Shown piece by piece: positions 18,770 through 27,136 of a stretch of DNA of 64,000 nucleotides. Made by a program: the position numbers and the translations under genes. This DNA is from Robiginitomaculum sp. GTDB taxonomy: Bacteria > Pseudomonadota > Alphaproteobacteria > Caulobacterales > Maricaulaceae. Where the stretch lies: contig JAJFFN010000004.1 in assembly GCA_021776635.1 (NCBI GenBank), positions 29,457 to 93,456 on the forward strand, written 5' to 3'. The notes below the pieces were generated by a model. It was given only the letters and a program-made list of their open reading frames with translations, was not told the origin of the DNA and did not search any database. Numbering within the stretch: position 1 is the stretch's first letter; each line of letters begins with the position of its first letter.

Positions 18770-18807
18770 GAAACCTTTCGGTTTCCCTTATAGGTAACCA
18801 AAAGGTT
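18770..18807. promoter_or_regulatory. Candidate double operator upstream of arsR-SRPBCC
   Basis: Two inverted repeats share the core AACC-N4-GGTT. The first is GAAACC-TTTC-GGTTTC at 18770-18785 and the second is AACC-AAAA-GGTT at 18796-18807, with centres 24 bases apart. Both fall in the 48-base gap between the MFS gene and arsR, and the first covers the arsR Shine-Dalgarno sequence (AAAGG). A tandem dyad of this type suits two repressor dimers on about the same DNA face. On the transcript the first repeat would also fold into a stem with a GAAA tetraloop. Confidence 0.6.
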
Positions 18808-18812
18808 TCATG

Positions 18813-20024
18813 TCAAATGTTTTTTGAACGTCCAATAATTTTCAGCCAAAGAAGAGAGAATAGTGCCAATACTGAAACTGGGATTAATACGATGGCAATA
18901 CCGCTCCAGCCATAGCTGTTTAGTGTTGCGCCTGATGCCAAAGACGCAAGTGCCACCAGCGTAAAAAGGATGAAATCGTGTAAGCCTTGAATTTTATTTT
19001 TCTCAGATGCGCTATAGGCTTCGCCAAGCAAAGCTGTCGCGCCGATAAAGCCAAAATTCCATCCGACGCCCAACAAGATCAAAGACGTCCAGAAGTTCCA
19101 CAATTCTAATCCGGACAAAGCCACAACTGCACACAAGATGAGCAGGCCTAAGCCAATAGCCATGATCGGTAATTTACCGAACCTTACGATGAGGGCACCG
19201 GTAAAAAAACTGGGGCCAAACATAGCAAGCACATGCCAGCGAATGCCCAGCACCGCTTCGGCCTCGGTATGTCCGTGGTGTTTCATGGCCAAGGGCGCAC
19301 CCGTCATCATAAATGTCATCAAAGCATAGGTTGCCACGGCGCAAAGTAGTGCAACAATAAAAACTGGCTGTTTTACGATCTCGCCAACACGGCGTTCAAC
19401 GGTAGGGCTAACCACTTCGGTCATATGAGCACTACCGACAGGCTTTAAAAACAATAAGATTCCAATGCCGAGCAACAGCAAACCTGCCATACCTGCAAAT
19501 GCACCTGCAAATGGCAATGGCAGAAATAAATCCTTTGTGCGCAATACAACTTCGGTCCCAATAAATGCGGCGAGCACACCCCCCGTCAGCACCCATGAAA
19601 TTGCTTGCGATTTGAATTTATCATCCCCAGTGTCAGCCGCCGCAAATCTATATTGCTGTACAAACGCACCTGCCCCACCAATGAGTAAATAGGCAAAGCA
19701 AAACAACCCGAACGCGCCTTGTTGCATAGTCAACATGGACATCAATGCCCCAAAAATACCTATGATACTACCAATTATAAAACTCATTTTACGACCAAAT
19801 ACGCGTCCCAATAGAGCAACGGGCATGGCAAAAATTGCCGAACCTGCACTGTAGGCCGCGACTGGTAGTGTCGCTAATGCTAATTTATCCGGTACCAGCC
19901 ACGCACCACCCAAAGCCCCAAGCGATATGGCGATAGCATTAATAGAGCCATTACATGCCTGTGCTAATGACAGCACAATAGCATTGTGGACTCCGTTATT
20001 TGGCACACCTGTTTGCACACGCAT
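18813..20024 (-). CDS. Major facilitator superfamily transporter
   Basis: A 403-residue polytopic membrane protein with about twelve hydrophobic segments in two halves. The cytoplasmic loop LLGRVFGRKMSF between helices two and three is the MFS A-motif equivalent. A charged central loop (EVVSPTVERRVGEIVK) separates the halves. The C-terminal half contains GVGWNFGFIGATALLGEAY, a pattern of a common proteobacterial MFS subgroup. The substrate cannot be read from sequence. It lies upstream of the arsR-SRPBCC pair on the same strand and could share its physiology, but a regulator site separates them. Confidence 0.88.
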   Translation of the reverse strand: MRVQTGVPNNGVHNAIVLSLAQACNGSINAIAISLGALGGAWLVPDKLALATLPVAAYSAGSAIFAMPVALLGRVFGRKMSFIIGSIIGIFGALMSMLTMQQGAFGLFCFAYLLIGGAGAFVQQYRFAAADTGDDKFKSQAISWVLTGGVLAAFIGTEVVLRTKDLFLPLPFAGAFAGMAGLLLLGIGILLFLKPVGSAHMTEVVSPTVERRVGEIVKQPVFIVALLCAVATYALMTFMMTGAPLAMKHHGHTEAEAVLGIRWHVLAMFGPSFFTGALIVRFGKLPIMAIGLGLLILCAVVALSGLELWNFWTSLILLGVGWNFGFIGATALLGEAYSASEKNKIQGLHDFILFTLVALASLASGATLNSYGWSGIAIVLIPVSVLALFSLLWLKIIGRSKNI

Positions 20025-20039
20025 ATTTTTTCCTGTTTT

Positions 20040-20762
20040 CTATTCTTGATGTTCTGTTAATTCTGGTAGGCGGTCATAAACCGGATATTGTTTTCGTATC
20101 TTCACAATCTCGCTATAGGCACGATTGATGAGCGCCATCTTGTGCGTGGCGAGTTCTTGTAGTTCTGCTGGCAATCCGCGTGCCATAAGCCGATCAGGAT
20201 GATTTGCCGCCGCCATAGTACGGTAAGCCCGCTTTAGCTCGCTATCTGTCACATCTTCATCTATGCCTAATATCAGAAAAGGATCATCCAGCGCCCGCCC
20301 GATATGAGCGGCGCGAATGCGGTTAAAAGTGAGCACATTAAACCCGAATATTTTACCTGTAGTTTCCAAGAACAACAACTCGGCGCCCGTCACAATCCCG
20401 TCCGCGAGCGCAATATGAAACAGGCCGTCTAGGATATCTTCTAAAATATCTGGGCGCGATTTGTAGTAATGGTAAACTTTTTGGGCATAAGCCTCATAGC
20501 CCAATGTTGTCTGTTTAGCCAAATCAAAGAAACGAGCAATACCATCATTTGCATCGACCGATGATTGAAATACATTCTTGAATGCATCAATTTCGTCGCT
20601 GGTTACCACGCCGTCCGCTTTGGCCAGTTTTGCGCCAAGTGCAATCAGTGCCGCCGCGACACCGGCATTCCCGATATCACGAAAGTTTACATCAGTTTGT
20701 TCTTGCCTCGGCGGTCCAAACAGCTTTGCCGCAGCAGATAATATACGCATGCCAAAATTCAT
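20040..20762 (-). CDS. TerB/DnaJ domain protein (DjlA-like)
   Basis: A 240-residue protein with an N-terminal TerB-like helical domain (about residues 30-145; acidic motif AKADGVVTSDEIDAF, repeated as LADGIVTGAELLFL) and a C-terminal J domain (about 165-230) with the HPD tripeptide in AANHPDRL. DjlA-like proteins stimulate DnaK at the membrane; here the first 25 residues are only weakly hydrophobic, so a membrane anchor is doubtful. An alternative start at the ATG four codons in (20750) is possible. It diverges from the nucleoside transporter. Confidence 0.87.
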   Translation of the reverse strand: MNFGMRILSAAAKLFGPPRQEQTDVNFRDIGNAGVAAALIALGAKLAKADGVVTSDEIDAFKNVFQSSVDANDGIARFFDLAKQTTLGYEAYAQKVYHYYKSRPDILEDILDGLFHIALADGIVTGAELLFLETTGKIFGFNVLTFNRIRAAHIGRALDDPFLILGIDEDVTDSELKRAYRTMAAANHPDRLMARGLPAELQELATHKMALINRAYSEIVKIRKQYPVYDRLPELTEHQE

Positions 20763-20867
20763 AACCCGCTTGTGCCCGAAACATGCGGTCGGCTCAATAG
20801 TTTAAAAACCGCTCGCTTTTATAAGCACCCTCCCCTAATAATCACGAAAACAAAAGGGGAAGTTTCT

Positions 20868-22088
20868 ATGGGACAGTTTATTGGGTTACTTGGCGTCGTT
20901 GTTTTACTGGGCATCGCCTATATAGCTTCCAGCAACCGTAAGCATGTGAACCCACGAACTATTTTTAGCGCCCTTGCTTTCCAATTCGCTATCGCAATTT
21001 TTGTGTTCAAAACCCCGTGGGGCAAAACCGTCCTAGAAAACGTTACCAGCTTTATAGAACATGTACTTAATTATTCCATGAAGGGCATCGGATTTATCTT
21101 TGGTAATTGGGCCGATAGCGGCAATGTTATGCTCAGCTTTGCGACTATGGTTCTGCCAGTTATTATCTTTGTCGGCGCCTTGATGACCGTATTGTTCCAC
21201 TTGGGTATTATGCAATGGATTATGCGCGGACTTGGCTTTGTCTTGCGCAAAACTATTGGCGTTAACGGCGTCGAAGCTCTCGCGGCCAGTATGAATATTT
21301 TTGTCGGTCAAGACAGTGCCCCTTTTGCTGTGCGTCCCTATCTGGCGACCATGCCGAAATCGACTTTATTCCTTATTATGACAACAGGAATGGCAACGAT
21401 TGCGGGCTCTATTTTGGCGGGCCTCATTACCATGGGCGTAGATGCACAAAGTCTGATTGTGGCCAGTTTTATGGGTGCTCCTGGCGGCATTTTGATGGCG
21501 AAAATGATTATGCCGAGCGACCCTAAGGACGCAGACACTATACCTGAAAACGTAGAAATAAAAACGACCAAGCATTCAAATGTTATCGAGGCCGCCGCCG
21601 TCGGTGCATCCGAAGGCGTACAACTGGCCATTACCATTGGCGCAATGCTGATTGCATTTATCTCGCTCATTGCACTGTTAAACGGCATGCTCGGCGGGAT
21701 TGGCGGCTGGTTTGGGCTTGAGGGCCTCACGTTTCAAAAAATACTTGGTGTTGTTTTCAGCCCGCTCATGTGGATTATCGGTATTCCGTGGAGCGAAGCC
21801 GGACTATCGGGTAGTCTGTTCGGCGAGAAACTCATCTTAAATGAATTCGTCGCTTATTCCAGCTTTATGGGCATGGGCGAAGGCGCCCTAAGCCCGCGCG
21901 CCACCAAGATAACAACCATAGCACTTTGCGGTTTCGCCAATTTCTCCTCCATCGCCATCGCTCTAGGCGGCATTGGCACCCTAGCCCCGGAAAGGCGCGG
22001 TGAACTGGCGTCATTCGGCCTAAAAGCCGTGCTAGCCGCATCTCTGGCGAATTTGCTCAGCGCGGCAATCGTTGGTTTGATGATTTAG
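20868..22088 (+). CDS. NupC-family concentrative nucleoside transporter
   Basis: A 406-residue inner-membrane nucleoside:cation symporter of the CNT family. The signature NIFVGQDSAPFAVRPYL and the following ATMPKSTLFLIMTTGMATIAG are present mid-protein, and C-terminal ALSPRATKITTIALCGFAN matches the family. I chose ATG 20868 because AGGGGA lies seven bases upstream; the ORF opening at 20772 lacks a ribosome site. A diverged copy of its last 73 codons lies 2.8 kb downstream (24680-24906). Whether it prefers purine or pyrimidine nucleosides cannot be said. Confidence 0.93.
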   Translation: MGQFIGLLGVVVLLGIAYIASSNRKHVNPRTIFSALAFQFAIAIFVFKTPWGKTVLENVTSFIEHVLNYSMKGIGFIFGNWADSGNVMLSFATMVLPVIIFVGALMTVLFHLGIMQWIMRGLGFVLRKTIGVNGVEALAASMNIFVGQDSAPFAVRPYLATMPKSTLFLIMTTGMATIAGSILAGLITMGVDAQSLIVASFMGAPGGILMAKMIMPSDPKDADTIPENVEIKTTKHSNVIEAAAVGASEGVQLAITIGAMLIAFISLIALLNGMLGGIGGWFGLEGLTFQKILGVVFSPLMWIIGIPWSEAGLSGSLFGEKLILNEFVAYSSFMGMGEGALSPRATKITTIALCGFANFSSIAIALGGIGTLAPERRGELASFGLKAVLAASLANLLSAAIVGLMI

Positions 22089-22133
22089 CAGAACTCCAAC
22101 GTCTACAAACGCCCGGAGCATCATCCATAAAAC

Positions 22134-22159
22134 ATAAAACCAACCTTAAGGTGTTTTAT
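22134..22159. terminator. Inverted repeat after the nucleoside transporter gene
   Basis: ATAAAAC-CA-ACCTT pairs with AAGGTGTTTTAT, a 12-bp stem with a two-base bulge, followed by TTTG. It lies 46 bases after the transporter stop codon and could end that transcript. The stem is A+T-rich and the loop is very tight, so confidence is modest. Confidence 0.4.
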
Positions 22160-22220
22160 TTGAAAATTAATGTTTGCCTGATATACAAGATTTAGAACAA
22201 ATTTTATTAGTTAGAGCGCC

Positions 22221-24569
22221 ATGAAAAGTAAGCAAAATTTTGCGATTAATAAACGCTTAAACCTCATGAACGCATTTGTTAGCGAGATCAATAAATGCGA
22301 AACCAAACAACAGGTTTACGAAAATTTAACACGGCAATTACCCATCTTAATTACAGCAGATCATGCCAGTGTTTCGATTGTCGATAATGCTTTTAAAAAC
22401 CTTGATAGACTTGCTCTTTTCGGGAAAAAAGTTTTTCCTTCAAAGGGACAAACAATAGAAATAAACAAAACATCAGATGGTTTTTCACTGCTGAAAAAAG
22501 GTACTTTTGTTATTAATCACCCTAACGCAAAATGCGCAAATTGTTCAGCCCGGACTGATTGTGAATCCTTTAGAAAACTTGGTCATGTCACAGGAATGTC
22601 GACACCTCTCTATATCAAGGGACAAGCAATTGGTACAATTAATGTGGCAAGTTACACTAAAAATGTGTACACAAAAAATGTACGCAAACTCTTTGAAACA
22701 ATTGCATTACTTGTTTCAGCTTGTCTTGAAAAAATACATTTTATCAAATCAATTGGAAGCTCACAAAACCGAATAAGCATACATGCGCAAAGACTTAAAT
22801 TGCTTACAAATGTTTCTTTGAACTTAGCGCATGCTACAAGTGAAAAAAACCTACTACAAATCGTATGTGATTGTTTCGCAGTGGACATATCTGCTGAGAA
22901 ATTAAATTATATACTCGTTGATAGAAAAAGCCAACAATTTACAATGACCCATAGTCTTTTTGGTAAAAAATTGATGCCAATAAACAAAACCTTTCCTATG
23001 GGAGAGAGCATATTAACAAAAGTACTTGAAACGGGTAAGCCGCAATCTTACAACGATTTTGGTGATATAGAAGCCAATGAAATGCGAAAACAAGGAATAA
23101 ACCATGCATGGTCTATTCCCATTTTTAAAAATAATGAAGTGTTTAGGTTGTTGAATTTGGGCATGACTAAGGAGCCTCTCTTTAAAGAGGATTTACTTGA
23201 TATATTCACAATATTAGGCTCACTTATTGGCACGGCATTAGAAGGCATTAGGGCTAATAAGGATATTTCATATCGAGCGAAATATGACCTTTTAACGGGC
23301 GTACATAATCGCCATAGCTTTCAAGAAAAAATCACAGGCCTCATAGACAAAAAACCAACAAAGCCGTTTTCGCTTCTCATTATTGACCTAGATAAATTCA
23401 AACAATTAAATGATTTTCACGGTCACTTATTTGGGGATAAGGTTTTGACAAAAGCAGTTAAACATTTTCAGACTATTTTTGGCAAAAAAAGTTTTGTTGC
23501 CAGATTAGGCGGTGATGAATTTGCTGTCATTGGTGACTTTTCTTCACCAACATCAAACCCGCTCAACAAAATCGATCTAAAATCATTGACAATTAAAGAT
23601 GGTAAGCGCTCTGTTCCAGTTGGCTTTAGTGTTGGTGTGGCCCATTTTCCTAGGCAAGCACAAAGTAAGTCCAAGCTTATGCGAAATGCAGATTTGGCAT
23701 TATATGCAGCTAAAACATCACCAAGTAAAATTAAGGTGTTTAACCGCGCAATGGCAAGCCAATATACCCAAACGTTTTACGTTTTACATGATTTTAAAGA
23801 TGCCTTACTTAAGAAAAATATTATTCCATTTTACCAACCAATTATTGATCTAAAGACGCATAAATTACATGCGTTAGAAGCCTTGGTGCGTTGGGATCAT
23901 AAAAATCACGGCATATTATCCCCCGCCGATTTTAGTGCGGTCTTTGAAGCTCCCGAACTATGTGGTCAAATTGCTTATGTTTTGCACCGCCGTATTTGTA
24001 AGGATATGGCCCAATGGAAAAAGAATGGTATCAATTTTAACCAAGTCGGGTTAAATGTTGAACCTGTAAATCTAATGGATGCTGCCTTTCCTCTTCATTT
24101 GATTGGTGAACTCCATAAAAATGGCTTGAAACCAAAAGATTTCGCAATAGAGATTACTGAAAATTTTGTCTTAAATTCCCAAAATAAACACCTGTTTAAA
24201 ACTTTGAATGGTTTACGTTTAGCCGGTATGTCAATTGTTTTAGATGATTACGGTACAGGTTTTTCTTCCATTTCCCACTTGCAGGAATTGCCCGTAACAA
24301 CAATTAAACTTGACAAATCCTACGTTAGTAAATCTTTAAATAATGAGAAAGCTTTTCACATAGTAAGTTCCATAATTAGCTTAATGAAAAAATTAAATAT
24401 TAAGACAGTTGCAGAAGGTATTGAAACGAAAAACACAAAAAAGCAATTTACAGAATGGGGCTGTGATTATGGACAAGGCTTCTTATTTTCAAAACCCCTT
24501 CCGGCACATAAAATCCCTGCATTTATTGATAAGCTTAATAATGATAAATGCAGAATAATTGCCGCATGA
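22221..24569 (+). CDS. GAF-GAF-GGDEF-EAL cyclic-di-GMP enzyme
   Basis: A 782-residue soluble signalling protein. Two GAF-type sensor domains (about 15-170 and 195-345) precede a GGDEF domain (about 350-510, intact RLGGDEF at 428-434) and an EAL domain (about 525-775). EAL catalytic residues are all visible: EALVRW at 553, NVEPVN, EITEN, DDYGTGFSS at 675, VAEGIE at 730 and YGQGF at 750. No RxxD inhibitory site precedes GGDEF. GAF1 holds CANCSARTDC (Cys 105, 108, 114), unusual and possibly metal- or redox-responsive. There is no transmembrane segment. The gene is clearly A+T-richer than its neighbours and sits between nupC and a nupC remnant, suggesting acquisition. Dual synthase/phosphodiesterase activity is inferred. 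Confidence 0.93.
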   Translation: MKSKQNFAINKRLNLMNAFVSEINKCETKQQVYENLTRQLPILITADHASVSIVDNAFKNLDRLALFGKKVFPSKGQTIEINKTSDGFSLLKKGTFVINHPNAKCANCSARTDCESFRKLGHVTGMSTPLYIKGQAIGTINVASYTKNVYTKNVRKLFETIALLVSACLEKIHFIKSIGSSQNRISIHAQRLKLLTNVSLNLAHATSEKNLLQIVCDCFAVDISAEKLNYILVDRKSQQFTMTHSLFGKKLMPINKTFPMGESILTKVLETGKPQSYNDFGDIEANEMRKQGINHAWSIPIFKNNEVFRLLNLGMTKEPLFKEDLLDIFTILGSLIGTALEGIRANKDISYRAKYDLLTGVHNRHSFQEKITGLIDKKPTKPFSLLIIDLDKFKQLNDFHGHLFGDKVLTKAVKHFQTIFGKKSFVARLGGDEFAVIGDFSSPTSNPLNKIDLKSLTIKDGKRSVPVGFSVGVAHFPRQAQSKSKLMRNADLALYAAKTSPSKIKVFNRAMASQYTQTFYVLHDFKDALLKKNIIPFYQPIIDLKTHKLHALEALVRWDHKNHGILSPADFSAVFEAPELCGQIAYVLHRRICKDMAQWKKNGINFNQVGLNVEPVNLMDAAFPLHLIGELHKNGLKPKDFAIEITENFVLNSQNKHLFKTLNGLRLAGMSIVLDDYGTGFSSISHLQELPVTTIKLDKSYVSKSLNNEKAFHIVSSIISLMKKLNIKTVAEGIETKNTKKQFTEWGCDYGQGFLFSKPLPAHKIPAFIDKLNNDKCRIIAA

Positions 24570-24679
24570 CCTAAGGGTCTGTCACCGGTTATTAAGGCCG
24601 TCATTAGCTTCACAAAAAAATTCATCCCCATTTTCCTCTTAAGATTCCAATATTTACCCTTTTTTTAGATTACAATCCC

Positions 24680-24906
24680 GCTTTATGGGCATGGACGAAA
24701 GGGCTTTGTCGCCGCGTGCCACAAAAATTACCACTATAGCCCTATTTGGTTTTGTTAATTTCTCCTCCATCGCCATTGCCCTATGCGGCATTGGTACCCT
24801 CGCCCCCGAACGCCGCGGCGAGTTGGCATCATTTGGTCTAAAAGCCGTGCTAGCCGCAACCCTTGCTAGCATTCTCAGCGCGGCTATTGTTGGGCTGATG
24901 ATTTAA
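24680..24906 (+). pseudogene. 3' remnant of a second NupC-type transporter gene
   Basis: This encodes 73 residues that align without gaps to the last 73 residues of the transporter at 20868-22088, with 8 amino-acid differences by direct comparison. Homology begins around GCTTTATGGGCATGG and ends at the stop codon; the sequence before it is unrelated. No ribosome site precedes the in-frame ATG at 24685. Many differences are synonymous, so the parent was a diverged paralogue or imported homologue rather than a recent local copy. It is probably a remnant whose 5' part was lost. Confidence 0.8.
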
Positions 24907-25019
24907 AATCTTAGGTTTGCGTATAAAATTGAGAAATGTTTTAATAACAGTCATAAACTTGACGAAATACAAATAGTGGTGTTATTGCTCGCAAAAACAA
25001 GGTGTGAAAAGGGGATAAT

Positions 25020-26021
25020 ATGAAAGTTTTAAAGCGGGTTTTTACTCTTTTATTTATTTGCGGCATAGCATTGCCGGCTACAGCCGAAGATTTTGGGCAT
25101 TTTGACTGTAGTGCGGGTGATATGAATTATGCCGTCACTATGACCGAGCTTTTTGCGCCTTTTGTCACCGTCAAGGTATCTGTTGGCGAGCAAATGGATC
25201 AAAGCCTAAACCGCTCATTTGCCCTAAACCGTACTGATAATACTGGCGGCGCAATAATGGCTTTTTCCGGTACCGACAGAATTGACGGCGCTGTATCATT
25301 TTCTGCAAGTAGTCCTGAAACTGTCAAATTAACATTTGCTGATGGCAATACTATTGGCTGTGTAGATAGTGATGCTCCTGAAGAAAATTCAGATGTAAAT
25401 GGTATGAAGGAGATGCAAGACCGGATAAAACGCGATGCAGACATGAATAAACTCTTTCCCCTTGATACCGTCGGCTATTCTCTTGGCGGTAAAATGCGCA
25501 GCCAACCCAGCAAAGATTTCAATTCAATCGCTAAAATACGTAGTGGGAACCGTCTACGCATAATGGGCCGAACAGCAATGTCTGATAATGGCTATACATG
25601 GTATAAGGTGAGAGCCGGTGGTAAAACTGGCTTCATGTGGGGCGGTGAGCTTTGTTATGCTTACGAAAGGCAGAGGGGACTTTATGGTTCTTGTCGTTCG
25701 CAAGGTATTGAAGTTGTCAATAAGTGGATGGTCATTGCCGTTAATCCACAAAAAGGTAAAGGGCGCCCTGGCGTCGACATTGACCGGAGCAGAGCCAGAC
25801 AGCTTGCCTTACGAAGTTGTGGCAGGAACTGCGAAATTATAAATGAAGGGCAACCACTTTGCCATGCTTATGCGGCCAGCCGTAAAGCAGGATATTTCGA
25901 CGGAACCGCCCAAGGAAGTACACTCGCAGGGGTCCGTAAACGTGCACGCGACAATTGCGAGAACTTCGCTGCTCTCAAAGGTACATGTAAAGTCAAATTT
26001 GCCAGTTGCCAAAATTATTGA
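25020..26021 (+). CDS. Secreted SH3b and DUF4189 domain protein
   Basis: A 333-residue protein with a signal peptide ending PATA near residue 22. A beta-rich N-terminal part (about 25-125) precedes a bacterial SH3-like domain at about 150-215 (RIMGRTAMSDNGYTWYKVRAGGKTGFM is its core). A C-terminal DUF4189 domain (about 235-330) is rich in cysteine (RSCGRNCEI, PLCHAYAAS, RDNCENF, KGTCKVKFASC). SH3b domains often bind peptidoglycan or peptides; the role of DUF4189 is unknown. The cysteines fit a disulfide-bonded periplasmic protein. It appears monocistronic, with GAAAAGGGGATA as ribosome site. Confidence 0.85.
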   Translation: MKVLKRVFTLLFICGIALPATAEDFGHFDCSAGDMNYAVTMTELFAPFVTVKVSVGEQMDQSLNRSFALNRTDNTGGAIMAFSGTDRIDGAVSFSASSPETVKLTFADGNTIGCVDSDAPEENSDVNGMKEMQDRIKRDADMNKLFPLDTVGYSLGGKMRSQPSKDFNSIAKIRSGNRLRIMGRTAMSDNGYTWYKVRAGGKTGFMWGGELCYAYERQRGLYGSCRSQGIEVVNKWMVIAVNPQKGKGRPGVDIDRSRARQLALRSCGRNCEIINEGQPLCHAYAASRKAGYFDGTAQGSTLAGVRKRARDNCENFAALKGTCKVKFASCQNY

Positions 26022-26125
26022 TTCCGGTGTTTGTTCTATTGTGAATAAATATTACTAACCTCACAAAAAATTCATGCTTCGTGCTCTTTAAATAGCGTAT
26101 TATTATTCCTATATATAAGCTTCAA

Positions 26126-26150
26126 GCCCGTCTTCTGGGCATTGGGAGGA
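26126..26150 (+). promoter_or_regulatory. Putative translation-control hairpin at the rpoH ribosome site
   Basis: GCCC (26126-26129) can pair with GGGC (26137-26140) just upstream of the GGGAGGA Shine-Dalgarno. Alternatively, TCTTC in the loop can pair with GAGGA of the Shine-Dalgarno itself. Competing short helices of this kind could make translation temperature-sensitive. This rests on base pairing seen by eye only. Confidence 0.3.
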
Positions 26151-26156
26151 AAGATT

Positions 26157-27116
26157 TTGACTAAAGACACTGCAATTACAAAAACGGCTAAAACAAAATT
26201 AAAAGCCGGAAAGACCACGGGCAATATGAGCTTGTCCGTTGCACTTTCGCCTGAACAAGGCTTGTCGAGCTATCTGACCGAAATCCGTAAATTCCCTATG
26301 TTGGAACGCGATGAAGAATTTATGCTGGCAAAACGCTGGGTTGCCCACCAAGACAGTTCTGCGGCTGAGAAAATGGTGACATCTCATCTACGTCTTGTGG
26401 CTAAAATCGCTATGGGCTACCGTGGTTACGGCCTGCCCATCGGTGAAGTAATTTCCGAGGGCAATGTCGGCCTGATGCAGGCGGTTAAAAAATTCGACCC
26501 TGACAAAGGTTTTCGCCTTTCCACCTACGCCATGTGGTGGATTCGCGCCGCTATTCAGGAATATGTACTGCGCTCTTGGTCATTGGTTAAAATGGGAACA
26601 ACTGCGGCCCAGAAAAAATTATTTTTTAATTTGCGCCGCATGAAAGGCGAAATGAAAGCCATTGAAGACGGCGACATGCATCCGGATCAGGTCAAGAAAA
26701 TTGCCACCAACCTCAATGTTAAAGAAGAAGAAGTTATCTCTATGAACCGGCGCATGGGCGGGGGCGGCGATGCGTCTTTAAACGTCACGATTGGCGGCGA
26801 AGACGGCGGCGGCGAATGGCAAGATTGGCTGGAAGACGATGATTATGTCAGCCAGGAAACCGTTGTGGCTAATTCCCAAGAGCATGATGCCCGTATGGAA
26901 CTCCTCAAGAACGCGATGAAAGATTTAAATGAGCGCGAGCAGCATATCTTGCAAGAGCGACGCTTGGCCGACAAACCTAAAACCCTGGAAGAGCTTGCCG
27001 GCGTTTACAAAGTCTCGCGCGAACGCATTCGCCAAATTGAAGTCCGCGCGTTCGAAAAACTACAAGAAGCCATGTTAAACGCAGCGCAAAACTCAGGGTT
27101 GCTAGAAGCGGGTTAA
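26157..27116 (+). CDS. rpoH: RNA polymerase heat-shock sigma factor RpoH
   Basis: A 319-residue sigma-32-type factor. The alphaproteobacterial opening SPEQGLSSYLTEIRKFPMLE, the RpoH box region (AAQKKLFFNLRR near 155), region 2 (FDPDKGFRLSTYAMWWIRAAIQEY is its core) and the region 4 helix-turn-helix (YKVSRERIRQIEVRAFEKL) are all present. I place the start at TTG 26157, six bases after GGGAGGA. No ATG lies near; the first is at 26226, within the conserved N-terminal part. The rare TTG start may hold expression down. It converges with cysNC with only a 20-base gap. Confidence 0.95.
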   Translation: MTKDTAITKTAKTKLKAGKTTGNMSLSVALSPEQGLSSYLTEIRKFPMLERDEEFMLAKRWVAHQDSSAAEKMVTSHLRLVAKIAMGYRGYGLPIGEVISEGNVGLMQAVKKFDPDKGFRLSTYAMWWIRAAIQEYVLRSWSLVKMGTTAAQKKLFFNLRRMKGEMKAIEDGDMHPDQVKKIATNLNVKEEEVISMNRRMGGGGDASLNVTIGGEDGGGEWQDWLEDDDYVSQETVVANSQEHDARMELLKNAMKDLNEREQHILQERRLADKPKTLEELAGVYKVSRERIRQIEVRAFEKLQEAMLNAAQNSGLLEAG

Positions 27117-27136
27117 GAGGCGACGAAGTTTTAAAC

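Noticed and set aside
22221..24569. GGDEF-EAL gene as part of a mobile element
   Set aside because: No transposase, integrase, terminal repeats or target duplication are seen; only base composition and the nupC remnant hint at acquisition.
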